Positions 9,049 to 18,141 of a stretch of DNA of 64,000 bases are shown piece after piece; the first letter of the stretch is position 1, and each line of letters begins with the position of its first letter. The position numbers and the translations under genes are program-made. Under the pieces are notes generated by a model, which was not told the origin of the DNA, searched no databases, and saw nothing but the letters and a program-made list of their open reading frames with translations. Source of the DNA: CAWHQZ01 sp963831645 (GTDB taxonomy: Bacteria; Pseudomonadota; Alphaproteobacteria; Rhizobiales; Aestuariivirgaceae); assembly GCA_963831645.1 (NCBI GenBank), contig CAWHQZ010000023.1, positions 124,001-188,000 on the forward strand. The letters are read 5' to 3'.

Positions 9049-10669
9049 GCGCGCAGGCCGCCGACACGGGCCGCGGCCCGATCGATCAGCAGCGCTATTG
9101 CCAGACAGAGCAGGAGCAGCAGCAACGCAATTCCCGCCGCATCGTTCGTGCGATAGCTGCCGAGGCGCTGATAGAGATAGAGAGGCAGGGTGACGAGGTT
9201 CTCGCTGCCGAAGAACGCGATGACGCCGAAGTCTCCGAGCGAGACCAGCATTGCAACGAGCCCCGCCAGCAGGAGCGATCGCCGCAGCGCCGGCCATTCC
9301 ACCAGCCTCAGCCGGTCGAGCCCGGTGAGACCAAGGCTCGCCGCAAGGCGGTCGTGAGCAAGAAACGATTGCTGCAGAGCCGTCACGAGCGCCGGAAGGG
9401 CAAAGGGCAGGGCCATAAAGCCATTGATCGCCACGATTGCCATCGGCGCCGCCACGGCGGATTTCGACGAAGCGGTGGCTCAGCAGAAACGCGCCGGCTG
9501 CAAGGACGAGCGGCGGCGCCAGGAGCACCAGGCGGCCGATCGACAGGAATCCTGCGGCGGCGAGGGGCGCTCTGCTGCGCAGCGATGCCTGAGCAAGCAC
9601 GTAGGCCAGCGCGACCGCGACCACGGCCGATGCGGCGCCGATGGCCACGCTGACGAACAGCGCGCGCCACAGCGTTTCGTCGCTGCCAAGCCGCGCGAAG
9701 TCGGCAGTGAGCCCGTCCGCGATAATCGCCGCAACCGGCAAGCCGACGAAGGCGGTAGCACATACGATGACAGCGCTGTCCAGAATGCGGCTGCCCATCG
9801 CGGTGTCGGGCCGATCGCCGGTAAGCCTGAGGCGAACCGTATCCGGAACCGGCGCTGCAAAACGGCCGAGAATCGCCAACAGGCACGCGCACAGGGCGAT
9901 TTGCAGGAGCGCGAGGCGGGCCGCCAGCGGGGGATCAAAGTCAAAGCGAAGCGCCTGGTAGATCGACACCTCCAGAGTGCTGGCCTGTGGACCGCCGCCC
10001 AGCGTCAGGACGACGGTAAAGCTCGTGACGCACAGCATGAAAACCAGGGCGGCAACCCCTGGCAGCACCGCACGGATGTGGGGCCATTCGATATGCCGGA
10101 AGATCTTCCGGCTCTCCGAAGCCCAGGCTGGCGGCGAGCCGCCAGTTTTCCTTCGGCACGCCATCAAGGCTGGCGAGGATGTAGCGGACAGCCAGGGGCA
10201 GGTTGAAGAACACATGCGCCAGAAGAATGCCGCCCAAACCGAACACCTGCGGCAGGGGCGCGATCCCCGCCGCAGTCAGGGCATCGTTGATCCAGCCCTG
10301 CCTGCCCCAGATCGAGAGGATGCCGAGCACGGCGACCAGCTGGGGAAGCCCGACAGGCAAAACAAAGAGCTTGAGGATGAGCTTACGCCCCGGGAACCGC
10401 TCTCTGCGCGCCAGTGCGCGGGCGACCGGAAGGGCCGCAGCGATCGAAATGGCCGTGGACAGACCTGCCTGCAGAATGGTGAAACGCAGGGCCTGCAGGA
10501 CATACGGATCGGCGAGCCGCAGCAGGTTGCCTGGCCCGCCGTGCGCCACGAGCAAGGTCCCCGCGCACAGGAGTGTCGATCCGACAATGACACCCGCCGC
10601 CAGCCATCCGAAAGCAACGGCCCATCGGTTTTGCGTCAGGTTACCGGCTCGTGGCGTTGAGCCACTCAT
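9045..10669 (-). CDS. thiP: thiamine ABC transporter permease, two frame breaks
   Basis: An inner-membrane permease with duplicated halves and about 12 membrane segments. The reading frame is interrupted twice. Near 10110, SLGFG passes to SRKIFRHIEWPHIRAVLP, explained by one extra G. Near 9445, HRFVE passes to SAVAAPMAIVAINGFMAL, explained by one extra A in AAA. Both sides match ThiP order, including the EAA-like loop SLDGVPKENWRLAASLGF and the second-half ASLGLTGLDRLRLVEWP. The ATG at 10669 overlaps the 3' end of thiB by 29 bases. With single-base correction it encodes a full-length protein of about 540 aa. Confidence 0.88.
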
Positions 10670-11636
10670 CCGTCCATGCCTTGCGATTGGCGGCAACCTC
10701 GGCGGGTGAGAACTGCAGGGACTTCTCAGGCTTCACGAGCTTGTCGAATTCCTCCGGCAGCGGTTGCGATGTCTTGCCCGCCGGCAGCATCCAGTTGGTA
10801 GTGGGGATGACGTCTTGAAACCCCGGGCTCATCATGAACTCGAGGAATTTCTTTGCCAGCGCCCGCTTGCCGGACGGCGCGGTGATGCCTGCCACCTCGA
10901 TCTGCAGGTAGTGTCCTTCCGAAAACGCAGCGGCCTGGTAGCGCTCCGACTTCTCCGCGATCATGTGATAGGCGGGCGAAGTGGTGTAGCTCAGCACCAT
11001 CGGCGCCTCGCCTTTGGTGAACAGGCCATAGGCCTCGCTCCAGCCCGGCGTCACGGTGAGAATACGATCCTTGAACTTTGCCCAGGCATCGCCGGATTTG
11101 TCGCCATACACGTACCGGATCCACAAGAGTAGTCCGAGGCCGGGCGTCGAGGTACGCGGATCCTGGATGACGATCTTGTGTTCGCTCGGCCCGTTGATGA
11201 GCTCATCCAGGCTCGCCGGCGGCGACTTGAGGGTCTGCGTGTCATAGACGACAGCGAAATAGCCGTAGTCGAAAGGCATGAACGAATCGTCGTTCCAGCC
11301 CGGGACGCGGTGATCGGCAGCGTCCATGCCGTGCGGCGTGAAGAGGCCGAGAGCGCGGGCTTCGGCTGCGATGCTGTTGTCGAGCCCGATCACGACGTCG
11401 GCCTTGGTTTGCGGGCCCTCGAGCTTGAGACGGTTGAGCAGCGCAACGCCATCCTGGACACCGACCCATTCGAGCACGCAGTCGCACTGCTTCTCGAACT
11501 TGGCCTTGACCTGCGGTCCGGGCCCCCATTCGGCGATGAAGCTTTCGTAGGTGTAGACGGTGAGAGTGTCCTTGCCGAGGGCCGGCCCGGCGGCGAGCAG
11601 CGCCACGATGAAAGCAGCAAGCGTCGTCTTCTTCAC
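10641..11636 (-). CDS. thiB: thiamine ABC transporter substrate-binding protein
   Basis: A periplasmic binding protein of 331 aa with a clear signal peptide, KKTTLAAFIVALLAAGPALG. I choose the GTG at 11636 because GGAGG lies five bases upstream; an ATG at 11648 would put extra residues before the signal. The mature protein has TLTVYTYESFIAEWGPGP, DVVIGLDNS and TTSPAYHMIAEKSERYQAAA, typical of ThiB, which binds thiamine and its phosphates. It is the first gene after the TPP riboswitch, so import is expected to fall when cellular TPP is high. Confidence 0.92.
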   Translation of the reverse strand: MKKTTLAAFIVALLAAGPALGKDTLTVYTYESFIAEWGPGPQVKAKFEKQCDCVLEWVGVQDGVALLNRLKLEGPQTKADVVIGLDNSIAAEARALGLFTPHGMDAADHRVPGWNDDSFMPFDYGYFAVVYDTQTLKSPPASLDELINGPSEHKIVIQDPRTSTPGLGLLLWIRYVYGDKSGDAWAKFKDRILTVTPGWSEAYGLFTKGEAPMVLSYTTSPAYHMIAEKSERYQAAAFSEGHYLQIEVAGITAPSGKRALAKKFLEFMMSPGFQDVIPTTNWMLPAGKTSQPLPEEFDKLVKPEKSLQFSPAEVAANRKAWTDEWLNATSR

Positions 11637-11689
11637 ATTCGCCTCCATGAGAGCATGACGGCGAGCGGTGAGTGAGTGTCGGGTGAACT

Positions 11690-11779
11690 CCCAATCCCTC
11701 CGCCGGCATGACCCGGATCAGGTTCATCGGGTTGGCGCGATTCGCGCCTCTCAGCCCTTCATCGGGCACCCCACAAGAG
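11690..11779 (-). promoter_or_regulatory. TPP riboswitch (THI element)
   Basis: Read on the minus strand, the stretch contains GGGGTGCCCGATGAAGGGCT, then CTGAGAGG, a variable stem GCGCGAATCGCGC, then ACCCGATGAACCTGATC, CGGGTCATGCCGGCGGAGGG. These are the conserved P2/P4 and J blocks (CTGAGA, ACCTGATC, GCCGGCGGAGGGA) of the thi box. It ends about 55 bases before the thiB start. Binding of thiamine pyrophosphate is expected to lower thiBPQ expression, probably at translation, since I see no terminator hairpin with a T-run before thiB. Confidence 0.95.
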
Positions 11780-11858
11780 CGGCGAAAACATAGAAGTCCA
11801 GGCAAGCAATGGCAAGGGCGGTCTGGCATTCACCGCATCGGTGAGCTACGTCAGGCTC

Positions 11859-12494
11859 ATGTCGCGGTTTTGCGTTCTTCTCGGCGGGTCGGTGACTGAT
11901 ACTCCTCGCCTGCGCCGGCAGATCAGCGGCTGCCGCTGTATCGCCGCCGATGGCGGCATGGCGCACGCCCGGCCATTGGACCTGACGGTTGAACTCTGGG
12001 TGGGCGATTTCGACTCATCGAGTCCGGAGCTCGAAAGGCGATATCGTCATGTCGAGCGCCAGACCTTTCCGGCTGCCAAGGACCGGACGGACGGCGATCT
12101 CGCAACCGCCGCAGCGCTCGCCCGCGGCGCCACGTCCCTGGTGCTGGTTGGCGCGATGGGCGGACAGACCGACCACGCGTTCGCCCACCTCACCCTGGCG
12201 CTCCGACTTGCCCGGTCAGGCTGCACGACAATGCTCACGACCGGCTCGGAGGAAGCTCATCCCCTGCTGCCGGGCGGATTGTCGCTCTCCCTGCCGCCGG
12301 AAAGCCGCTTGAGTCTGTTGCCTCTTGCCGACCTCAGGGGACTAAGTCTGCAGGGAACGCGTTGGCCGCTGGCCGACGTCGACGTGGACCTGGGGAGCAC
12401 GCTGACGCTCTCCAACTTCGCGTGCGGACCGGTCGAAGTCAGCCTTGCCGCCGGCTACGGCATCGTATTCGCCTATCCGGCGGAGGCGAGCTGA
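11859..12494 (+). CDS. thiN: thiamine pyrophosphokinase
   Basis: 212 aa from the ATG at 11859 (a GTG at 11841 is an alternative). It shows the catalytic ADGG near residue 31, VELWVGDFDSS, the KDRTDGDLATA motif that binds ATP and Mg, and LVGAMGGQTDHAFAHL. The enzyme moves pyrophosphate from ATP to thiamine, giving TPP. It is divergent from the thiamine importer and lies upstream of the riboswitch, so import and activation of thiamine are encoded back to back. Confidence 0.92.
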   Translation: MSRFCVLLGGSVTDTPRLRRQISGCRCIAADGGMAHARPLDLTVELWVGDFDSSSPELERRYRHVERQTFPAAKDRTDGDLATAAALARGATSLVLVGAMGGQTDHAFAHLTLALRLARSGCTTMLTTGSEEAHPLLPGGLSLSLPPESRLSLLPLADLRGLSLQGTRWPLADVDVDLGSTLTLSNFACGPVEVSLAAGYGIVFAYPAEAS

Positions 12495-12521
12495 GCGGCG
12501 CGACCGGCGCCGGCACGCGCT

Positions 12522-13094
12522 TTAACTCTTGGCGCGCTCAACGTACGAACCGTCATCGGTCATGACGACGATCTTTGTTCCGGCCGTTACGTGCGGCGGC
12601 ACGGCGGTGCGCACTCCGTTGGAAAGCACCGCCGGCTTGAAGGAGGACGATGCGGTTTGGTTTTTTACGACCGGCTCGGTCTCGATCACCTCGAGGACGA
12701 CACGCTGCGGCAACTCCAGCGAGATCGGCAAACCGTTGTGGAGGCTGATCTGTATTTCCATGTTCTCGGCGAGGTAGACCGACTGGTCGCCGATCAGTTC
12801 GGATCCGATATGCACCTGTTCGAAGCTGACCGGATCCATGAATACGTAGGAATCGCCGTCCTGATAGAGATAGTTGTGCGTTTTCGATTCCACATAGGCG
12901 CGCTCGACGGTGTCGGTAGTTTTGTAGCGCTCGTTGACCTTCACTCCGTCGCTGATGCGCCGCATCTCGACCTGGGTCACCGGCGTGCCCTTCCCGGGAT
13001 GAAAGTTTTCCGCCTGAAGGACCACGTAGAGCTTGCCGTCTTCGCTTTCCACGATGTTGCCTTTGCGCAAGCTGCTGGCGATAACCTTGGCCAT
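12522..13094 (-). CDS. efp: elongation factor P
   Basis: 190 aa, the normal EF-P length, with all three barrel domains. The N-terminal KOW-like domain carries the modification loop AENFHPGKGTPV with the target lysine at residue 35. The middle has SYVFMDPVSFEQVHI and the C-terminal domain ends VMTDDGSYVERAKS. The ATG at 13094 matches the family start MAKVIASSLRKG. EF-P rescues ribosomes stalled at polyproline. The divergent neighbour is EpmA, which lysylates this loop. Confidence 0.96.
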   Translation of the reverse strand: MAKVIASSLRKGNIVESEDGKLYVVLQAENFHPGKGTPVTQVEMRRISDGVKVNERYKTTDTVERAYVESKTHNYLYQDGDSYVFMDPVSFEQVHIGSELIGDQSVYLAENMEIQISLHNGLPISLELPQRVVLEVIETEPVVKNQTASSSFKPAVLSNGVRTAVPPHVTAGTKIVVMTDDGSYVERAKS

Positions 13095-13214
13095 GACGGT
13101 CTCTTTGATTGGGCGGGCACGGCGATGTTTGCGCGATGCCGGCCAGTGGCGGGTTGGTGAAAAGGCTAATAGCAGGCAAACTCCAGGTTGCAAACCGGGC
13201 TATCGGAGACACGA

Positions 13215-14258
13215 TTGACGCGGCTCGCCCAAAACTGGTGGCGCCCCCAGGTTCACGCCGACCGACGTGGGCTTCTTCTCGCCCGCAATGCCGTAGCGCA
13301 GGCGGTGCGCGGCTATTTCCTGGCCCGTGACTTCGTCGAGATCGATGTCGGCGCCATTCAGATCTCGCCCGGAAATGAGGCGCACATACACGGGATTGCG
13401 GTCGAGGTAGTGCGCTCGGACGGCGAGCGCGTGCCGCGTTATCTGCATTCCTCGCCGGAGTTCGCGATGAAAAAGCTTCTCGCTGCCGGCGAGCGGCGCA
13501 TCTTCAGTCTGGGGCACGTGTTCCGCAATCGTGAAGAGGGGCCCCTGCATGCCGCGGAATTCACCATGCTCGAGTGGTACCGGGCGGAGGAACCCTGCGA
13601 GCAGATCATGGAGGACGCCCTTGCCATGCTGCGTCTGGCGCTGATCCATGCCGGGACCGGTGATCTCCGCTATCGCGACCGGCGTTGCGATCCTTTTCTC
13701 ATCCCTCGGGTGACGACGGTCGCTGAAGCCTTCGCGGCCTTTGCCGGTATTGATCTGTTGGCAACCGTTTCCCCCGACGGGGCTGGCGATGCCGTGGAGC
13801 TGGCGCAAGCGGTCCGGGCCGCCGGGATCGAGGCCAGGCTACACAATTCGTGGTCGGACATGTTCAGCCGCGTGCTCGTTGACCGCATCGAGCCCTATCT
13901 GGGGAGCGGCGCGCCGACAATTCTTTGCGAATACCCGGCACCCGAGGCCGCTCTCGCGCGCCACAAACCCGGCGACCGGCGGGTAGCGGAGCGCTTCGAG
14001 CTATATGCATGCGGGGTGGAGCTCGCCAATGGCTTCGGCGAGCTTACCGATGTGCGCGAGCAACGGGCCCGCTTCGAGAGCGAGATGGCCGAAAAGGAAC
14101 GCATCTACGGCGAGCGCTATCCGCTGGATGAAGACCTCCTCGGCGCGCTCGCATCGATGCCGGAGGCGAGCGGAGCAGCACTCGGCTTTGACCGGCTCCT
14201 CGTGCTGGCGACCCACTGCTCCAGGATTGAGCAGGTTACTTGGACGCCGGCTGCCTGA
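13215..14258 (+). CDS. epmA: EF-P--lysine ligase EpmA (GenX/PoxA)
   Basis: 347 aa, a class II lysyl-tRNA synthetase-like catalytic domain without the anticodon domain, as expected for EpmA. Motif 2 is VFRNREEGPLHAAEFTMLEW and motif 3 is GAALGFDRLLVLAT; the ligand site has YACGVELANGFGEL. I choose the TTG at 13215 because GGAGA lies a few bases upstream and the family starts about there; a TTG at 13188 adds nine residues. EpmA attaches beta-lysine to EF-P made by the divergent efp. The beta-lysine-forming mutase EpmB is not in this window. Confidence 0.93.
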   Translation: MTRLAQNWWRPQVHADRRGLLLARNAVAQAVRGYFLARDFVEIDVGAIQISPGNEAHIHGIAVEVVRSDGERVPRYLHSSPEFAMKKLLAAGERRIFSLGHVFRNREEGPLHAAEFTMLEWYRAEEPCEQIMEDALAMLRLALIHAGTGDLRYRDRRCDPFLIPRVTTVAEAFAAFAGIDLLATVSPDGAGDAVELAQAVRAAGIEARLHNSWSDMFSRVLVDRIEPYLGSGAPTILCEYPAPEAALARHKPGDRRVAERFELYACGVELANGFGELTDVREQRARFESEMAEKERIYGERYPLDEDLLGALASMPEASGAALGFDRLLVLATHCSRIEQVTWTPAA

Positions 14259-14286
14259 GAGTTATGAAAATGAGGCGAGGCCGGCG

Positions 14287-14888
14287 ATGGCAGTGATGCT
14301 GGGCATCAATCCGATTACCTGGACGAACGACGACGTGCCGGAGCTCGGTGGCGATACACCGCTCGAGGACTGTCTCTCGGAAGCGAGGCAGGCGGGCTTC
14401 GCGGGCATTGAGCTCGGCGGCAAGTTTCCCCGCAACGCGACCGAGCTGAAACCGATACTGCAGCGGCATGGGCTTGCACTCGGATATCGATCTGTTGATG
14501 CGCCATACCGATGCTGCCGTCGGGCTTCTTTACGATTCGGGACATTCAGCATTTGCCGGTGGCGACCCGGTGGCGTCGCCGCCCGGCATGTCGACCGCAT
14601 CGCCCACGTCCACTGCAAGGACTGCCGACCCGAGGTCCTGGAGATGGCCCGGCGCGATGAGCTGAGTTTCATGGCCGCAGTGCTTGCAGGAGTGTTCACC
14701 GTACCGGGAGACGGCTTCATAGACTATTCGGCAATTCTCGAGACGTTGGCGGATGCGGGCTATTCAGGTTGGCTCGTGGGGAGGCCGAACAGGATCCGCA
14801 GAAGGCTGACCCGCTCGCCTATGCCCGCCTGGGACATGCCAATCTCGAGCAACTCGCGACGGCTGCCGGAGTCAAGCTCGCCGCCTGA
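14287..14888 (+). pseudogene. inosose dehydratase-like (IolE) remnant with internal deletion
   Basis: The start GINPITWTNDDVPELGGDTP and AGFAGIELGGKFPRNA is the N-terminus of IolE/MocC-type sugar-isomerase TIM barrels. After HGLAL (about 14478) the sequence jumps to IDLLMRHTDAAVGLLYDSGH, which belongs well over 100 residues later in the family, so the centre is gone. A frame change follows near 14570 before RHVDRIAHVHCKD and GVFTVPGDGFIDYSAILETL, and a last one near 14778 before AEQDPQKADPLAYARLGHAN and TGA 14888. Metal-binding residues in the missing block are lost, so it cannot be functional. No other inositol genes are nearby. Confidence 0.85.
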
Positions 14889-14889
14889 C

Positions 14890-15342
14890 CTATTTCGCTG
14901 GATTTGAGTTCCAGAGGTCGCGATAGAGGCGCCAGACACCGTCCGCACCTCTTTTCCAGATGACGATGTATTTTCCTGTCGCCGCCGCGCGCCCGCCGGT
15001 CTTGTCCGGCGAGGAATAAGAAACCTCGCCGACTTCGAACGCCAGATCACCGCTTCCCTCGACCTGGACGGCTTTCAGCTTGAGATCGGAAAGTCCGGCG
15101 TCAATGGCTCCTTTCCAGAAGGCTTGGATGTTGGCGCGGCCGTCAACGCGTGCCGCATCGGGCGGAAGGACCGCGGCGTCTTCGGTATAGTGAGCGGCCA
15201 CGCCCGCATGATCGCCCTTGTTGAATGCGTCTGCAAAAGTGACGAGAGCCGCTTCGATTTCATCACGCGGCGACTCCGCGTTGGCCGTGGCAATGCCGAC
15301 CACAGCAAGCATTGCCGCAAACACTGCAGCAAATCTGATCAT
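14890..15342 (-). CDS. exported SnoaL/DUF4440-like protein (SgcJ/EcaC family)
   Basis: 150 aa from ATG 15342, preceded by AAGGAG. The signal peptide MIRFAAVFAAMLAVVGIATA ends at ANAES. The mature part is an NTF2-like cone fold: IEAALVTFADAFNKGDHAGV, AAHYTEDAAVLPPDAARVDG, and the C-terminal strand KYIVIWKRGADGVWRLYRDL. Such proteins bind small hydrophobic molecules or act as isomerases; no substrate can be assigned. It abuts the iolE remnant tail-to-tail and faces an oxidase remnant behind it. Confidence 0.85.
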   Translation of the reverse strand: MIRFAAVFAAMLAVVGIATANAESPRDEIEAALVTFADAFNKGDHAGVAAHYTEDAAVLPPDAARVDGRANIQAFWKGAIDAGLSDLKLKAVQVEGSGDLAFEVGEVSYSSPDKTGGRAAATGKYIVIWKRGADGVWRLYRDLWNSNPAK

Positions 15343-15383
15343 CTTCGGTTCTCCTTCCTCCACTGCTCGGCAGCGATACCCGG

Positions 15384-15650
15384 TCAGGCGACGGGTCTGA
15401 TATTCTGGTTCAGTCGAAACACGTTCGTGGGGTCATACTTCTTCTTCAACGTCACGAGCCTCTGGTAGTTGGACCCATACGCAGCCCGGACTCGACCCTC
15501 ACCCTCATCGCCGAGATTGTTCACGTAGACGGCGCCGGAGGAGAATGGCTTCATTGCCGGGGATCAGTTGGCAGCACGAGTTTGCCGCGAAGTCCTTGCC
15601 GGAAACCGCGACGGCTTCGGTCGGTATGCCAACTGCCAAGGTCTGCATGC
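15384..15650 (-). pseudogene. FAD-linked oxidase (berberine-bridge type) remnant with internal deletion
   Basis: Minus-strand 15384-15545 reads GAVYVNNLGDEGEGRVRAAY and YQRLVTLKKKYDPTNVFRLN then NIRPVA and stop, the C-terminal BBE motif of FAD-linked oxidases. Directly before it, about 15554-15607 reads GFRQGLRGKLVLPTDPRQ, which matches the N-terminal block just before the FAD-binding domain in the same family. The FAD domain and substrate domain (several hundred residues) are missing between them. This is a gene collapsed to its two ends. Confidence 0.75.
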
Positions 15651-15786
15651 TGTAGACCCTCTTGGCATTCGAGCGTGCTGTGAGGTCGATCGACCATATC
15701 ACAGAAGAAGCCAGCAGCGAGCAAAATCAAGGATCTCAGGCGATAGATGAGCCCGCCGCTGCCTCTCATTGCGGGCGTTTGATGCT

Positions 15787-15915
15787 GCTGCAAGGCACTT
15801 GAGCTTTAAGCAGACCGCAACGGAACCCGGGGTTACCCCCACGGCGATCAGCCATCAGATCCAATTGCTGGAAGGCGTCTACGGACACTGCGGAGAGCCG
15901 GTCGCGCAGCGGTGA
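15787..15915 (+). pseudogene. LysR-type regulator helix-turn-helix remnant
   Basis: In frame from 15787 to TGA 15915 the sequence reads AARHLSFKQTATEPGVTPTA then ISHQIQLLEG, the winged helix-turn-helix of LysR regulators (usual form: SF..AA..L..TP.A.S..I..LE). The frame diverges after the LEG motif and stops soon after; the effector domain is absent. It lies divergently beside the oxidase remnant, the usual arrangement for LysR and its target, so both probably decayed together. Confidence 0.7.
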
Positions 15916-16142
15916 GGCTCAGAACGAAAGCGCAAAAGCAAGCTGGCGGCGCAGAAGAAACCTAATTCGGCGGCGAATGCGCTACTATTACAATTTTAGC
16001 GTGTTTCGCCTATGACGGTTGAAGATCACCATTCATGGGTGACGCAATGGGGACTTATCTGCCGAATTTTTCGAGTAATCGCGCCCTTGAGGCCATATGG
16101 CTGCCCAGATTGCTCCCCATATGAGCACCCAAACGATCTGAA

Positions 16143-18020
16143 GTGGGGAAAGCCTTGAAACTCAATAATTTTCAGATGATCGCTTCGAGTGTAGCGGCCC
16201 TTGGCGGTCTGGCCATCGCAGCCTACCAGGTAATTGGCCCAGCATATGCGCCGGACAAGGCGCAGCCCGTTCAGGTCAGCGTCTCCGTCGACCAGAATGG
16301 CAATGCAACGGCAGCGGCGAAGCCGGTGACCACCGCCAGCAGCGCGCAGGTGACCGATGCGGGTAAGCTCTTGAACAACATGCGCGCCTCCCTCGGCCTC
16401 ATTGCCGAAAGCTATGCCGATGAAGTGAAGAAGCCCGGCGCCCATCAGAGCGGGGGTCTCGTCCTCGCCTCGACAAAGGAAACCGCGACGGCGCTCAACG
16501 ATCTTGATGGCGCCATCAAGTCGAAAGATACCAAGAAGATTTCGGGGTCGAGCAAGAACGCGACCCGCTCCATCGGCAAGCTGCAGACGAACTACGCCCT
16601 TGCCGCCACCAAGCCGAAGCGTGCCGAAACCGGCATGAAGACGCTCAACAACAACTGGAACGCCTATGCTGCGCGCTACATGGTGCAGACCGATCGCAAG
16701 GTTGCCCAGAGTGCCGCCGAGACGAAGAAGTTGAAGAAGCGGGTGCGCAAGCTTGGGACCCGTGTCGATGAGCTCGAGAAGCGTACACGCGACAACGAAG
16801 CCCTGAACCGGGAAGTGATCCGGGTCCGCGAGCGCCTCGACTACGAAGGATATGACTATGAGGATGAAGAGGATTACGCGGGCCTCCTGATCACTCTCGC
16901 CTTCATTGACGGTGCGTTCGAGGCTCTCTCCGTCTCTTCGCAGCACTACTACCCTGAGTATTATGACGACCTCCGCTACGATCCCGGGAAGTATAACCTC
17001 GCCGATACCTACTGGGACGGCTACTACGACGGCTACTACGATGGCCGCGATGATGCGTGGTACGAGAAGGACTATGCAGTTCCGCAAGTCGTGGTGCTGC
17101 AGCCCGATCCGGTCATCATCCAGTATCAAGAGATCAACTACACGCAGATTATCAACGTCACCAATGAAGCTGCGGTCGCCTATGAGGCGCTGCCGGCTGA
17201 GGAGCTGACGAAGGCCAAGATCGAGCCAGTTGCCAACGGTGTTGTATCGGATGCCCAGGCGATCAAGGCTATTGCCACGGCGGAGCCCGCGGCGGAAGGG
17301 CCTGAAGCTGCAGCAGCAAAGCAGGATGCACCGGCAAGCGAAGAACCTGCATTTGAGGCGCAGCAGCCAGCTGCAGATACGGCAGCCACCGGCGAGCCAT
17401 CAGCCGGAACGGAAGCTCCGGCGCAGGATCAGCCTGCGGCAGAAGAGCCCGTCGCCGAACAACCGGCCGCTGCAACCACTGCTGAGCAGCCCGCCGCGGA
17501 GGAACCTGCCGCCGAACAGCCGGCAGCTGAAACATGGGCCGAGCAGCCGGCTGCAGAAGAACCTGCCGCACAAACCGAACAGCAGGTAACGCAAGAACCA
17601 GCCGCTCCCGCGGAGGAAACAACAACCGAAGCACCACCTGAAGAAACCGCGGCCCCCGCCGAGGAACCGGCGGCGGAAGCGCCTGCGGAAGAAACCGCAC
17701 CAGCAGTTGAAGAGCCTGCAGCCGTAGCGCCTGCGGAAGAAGCTGCAGCACCCGCCGAGGAACCGGCGGCGGAAGCGCCTGCGGAAGAAACCGCACCAGC
17801 AGTTGAAGAGCCTGCAGCCGTAGCGCCTGCGGAAGAAGCTGCAGCACCCGCCGAGGAGCCTGCAGCCGAAGCACCTGCTGAGGAACAGGCATCACCGGCT
17901 GAAGAAACTGCCGCCCCGGGCGAAGAGCAGGAGGCCGAACCGCCTGCGGACGATGCAGCTGCTGCTCAGCCTGCGGCGGAATGCGGCGGTGAGGGGAACC
18001 CCTGCCCTGACCAGCAGTAG
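16143..18020 (+). CDS. exported Glu/Pro/Ala-rich repeat protein
   Basis: 625 aa from a GTG at 16143 with GGGG nearby. An N-terminal hydrophobic segment (MIASSVAALGGLAIAAYQVI, residues 11-30) is a signal peptide or anchor. Residues 70-190 are helical and Lys/Ala-rich, with a coiled-coil stretch KKLKKRVRKLGTRVDELEKR. Residues 235-300 are Tyr/Asp-rich (YWDGYYDGYYDGRDDAWYEK). From about 380 to the end it is a low-complexity tail of AAEEPA/AEQPAAEE units, including an exact 32-residue tandem repeat. Such tails span the periplasm or wall. The final 15 residues have two cysteines (ECGGEGNPCPDQQ). I recognise no family. Confidence 0.85.
   Translation: MGKALKLNNFQMIASSVAALGGLAIAAYQVIGPAYAPDKAQPVQVSVSVDQNGNATAAAKPVTTASSAQVTDAGKLLNNMRASLGLIAESYADEVKKPGAHQSGGLVLASTKETATALNDLDGAIKSKDTKKISGSSKNATRSIGKLQTNYALAATKPKRAETGMKTLNNNWNAYAARYMVQTDRKVAQSAAETKKLKKRVRKLGTRVDELEKRTRDNEALNREVIRVRERLDYEGYDYEDEEDYAGLLITLAFIDGAFEALSVSSQHYYPEYYDDLRYDPGKYNLADTYWDGYYDGYYDGRDDAWYEKDYAVPQVVVLQPDPVIIQYQEINYTQIINVTNEAAVAYEALPAEELTKAKIEPVANGVVSDAQAIKAIATAEPAAEGPEAAAAKQDAPASEEPAFEAQQPAADTAATGEPSAGTEAPAQDQPAAEEPVAEQPAAATTAEQPAAEEPAAEQPAAETWAEQPAAEEPAAQTEQQVTQEPAAPAEETTTEAPPEETAAPAEEPAAEAPAEETAPAVEEPAAVAPAEEAAAPAEEPAAEAPAEETAPAVEEPAAVAPAEEAAAPAEEPAAEAPAEEQASPAEETAAPGEEQEAEPPADDAAAAQPAAECGGEGNPCPDQQ
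17655..17846 (+). repeat. exact tandem duplication, 2 x 96 bp
   Basis: Copies at 17655-17750 and 17751-17846 are identical base for base as far as I can compare. Each encodes 32 residues beginning PAEEPAAEAPAEETAPAVEE. A third, diverged copy begins at 17847. Identity at synonymous sites means the duplication is recent, and array length is likely to vary between strains. Confidence 0.92.
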
Positions 18021-18141
18021 ATCGAGGCTCAGGCGATAAACTTTCTCCTCGCACACTGACTGCCAGATGGCGTAGTTCGCCTCTGCACCTGGCTCGTAGG
18101 CAGTTCCCGGCGCGCATCAGCTACATGTTCGGTGCATCCAT

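Noticed and set aside
8338..10215. A single 625-aa permease-ATPase fusion
   Set aside because: thiP and thiQ fall in one frame only because of frame breaks in thiP; thiP really ends at 9045 and overlaps thiQ by ATGA.
16026..17129. 367-codon open frame antisense to the repeat protein
   Set aside because: Val/Arg-rich shadow of a real gene, with no family features.
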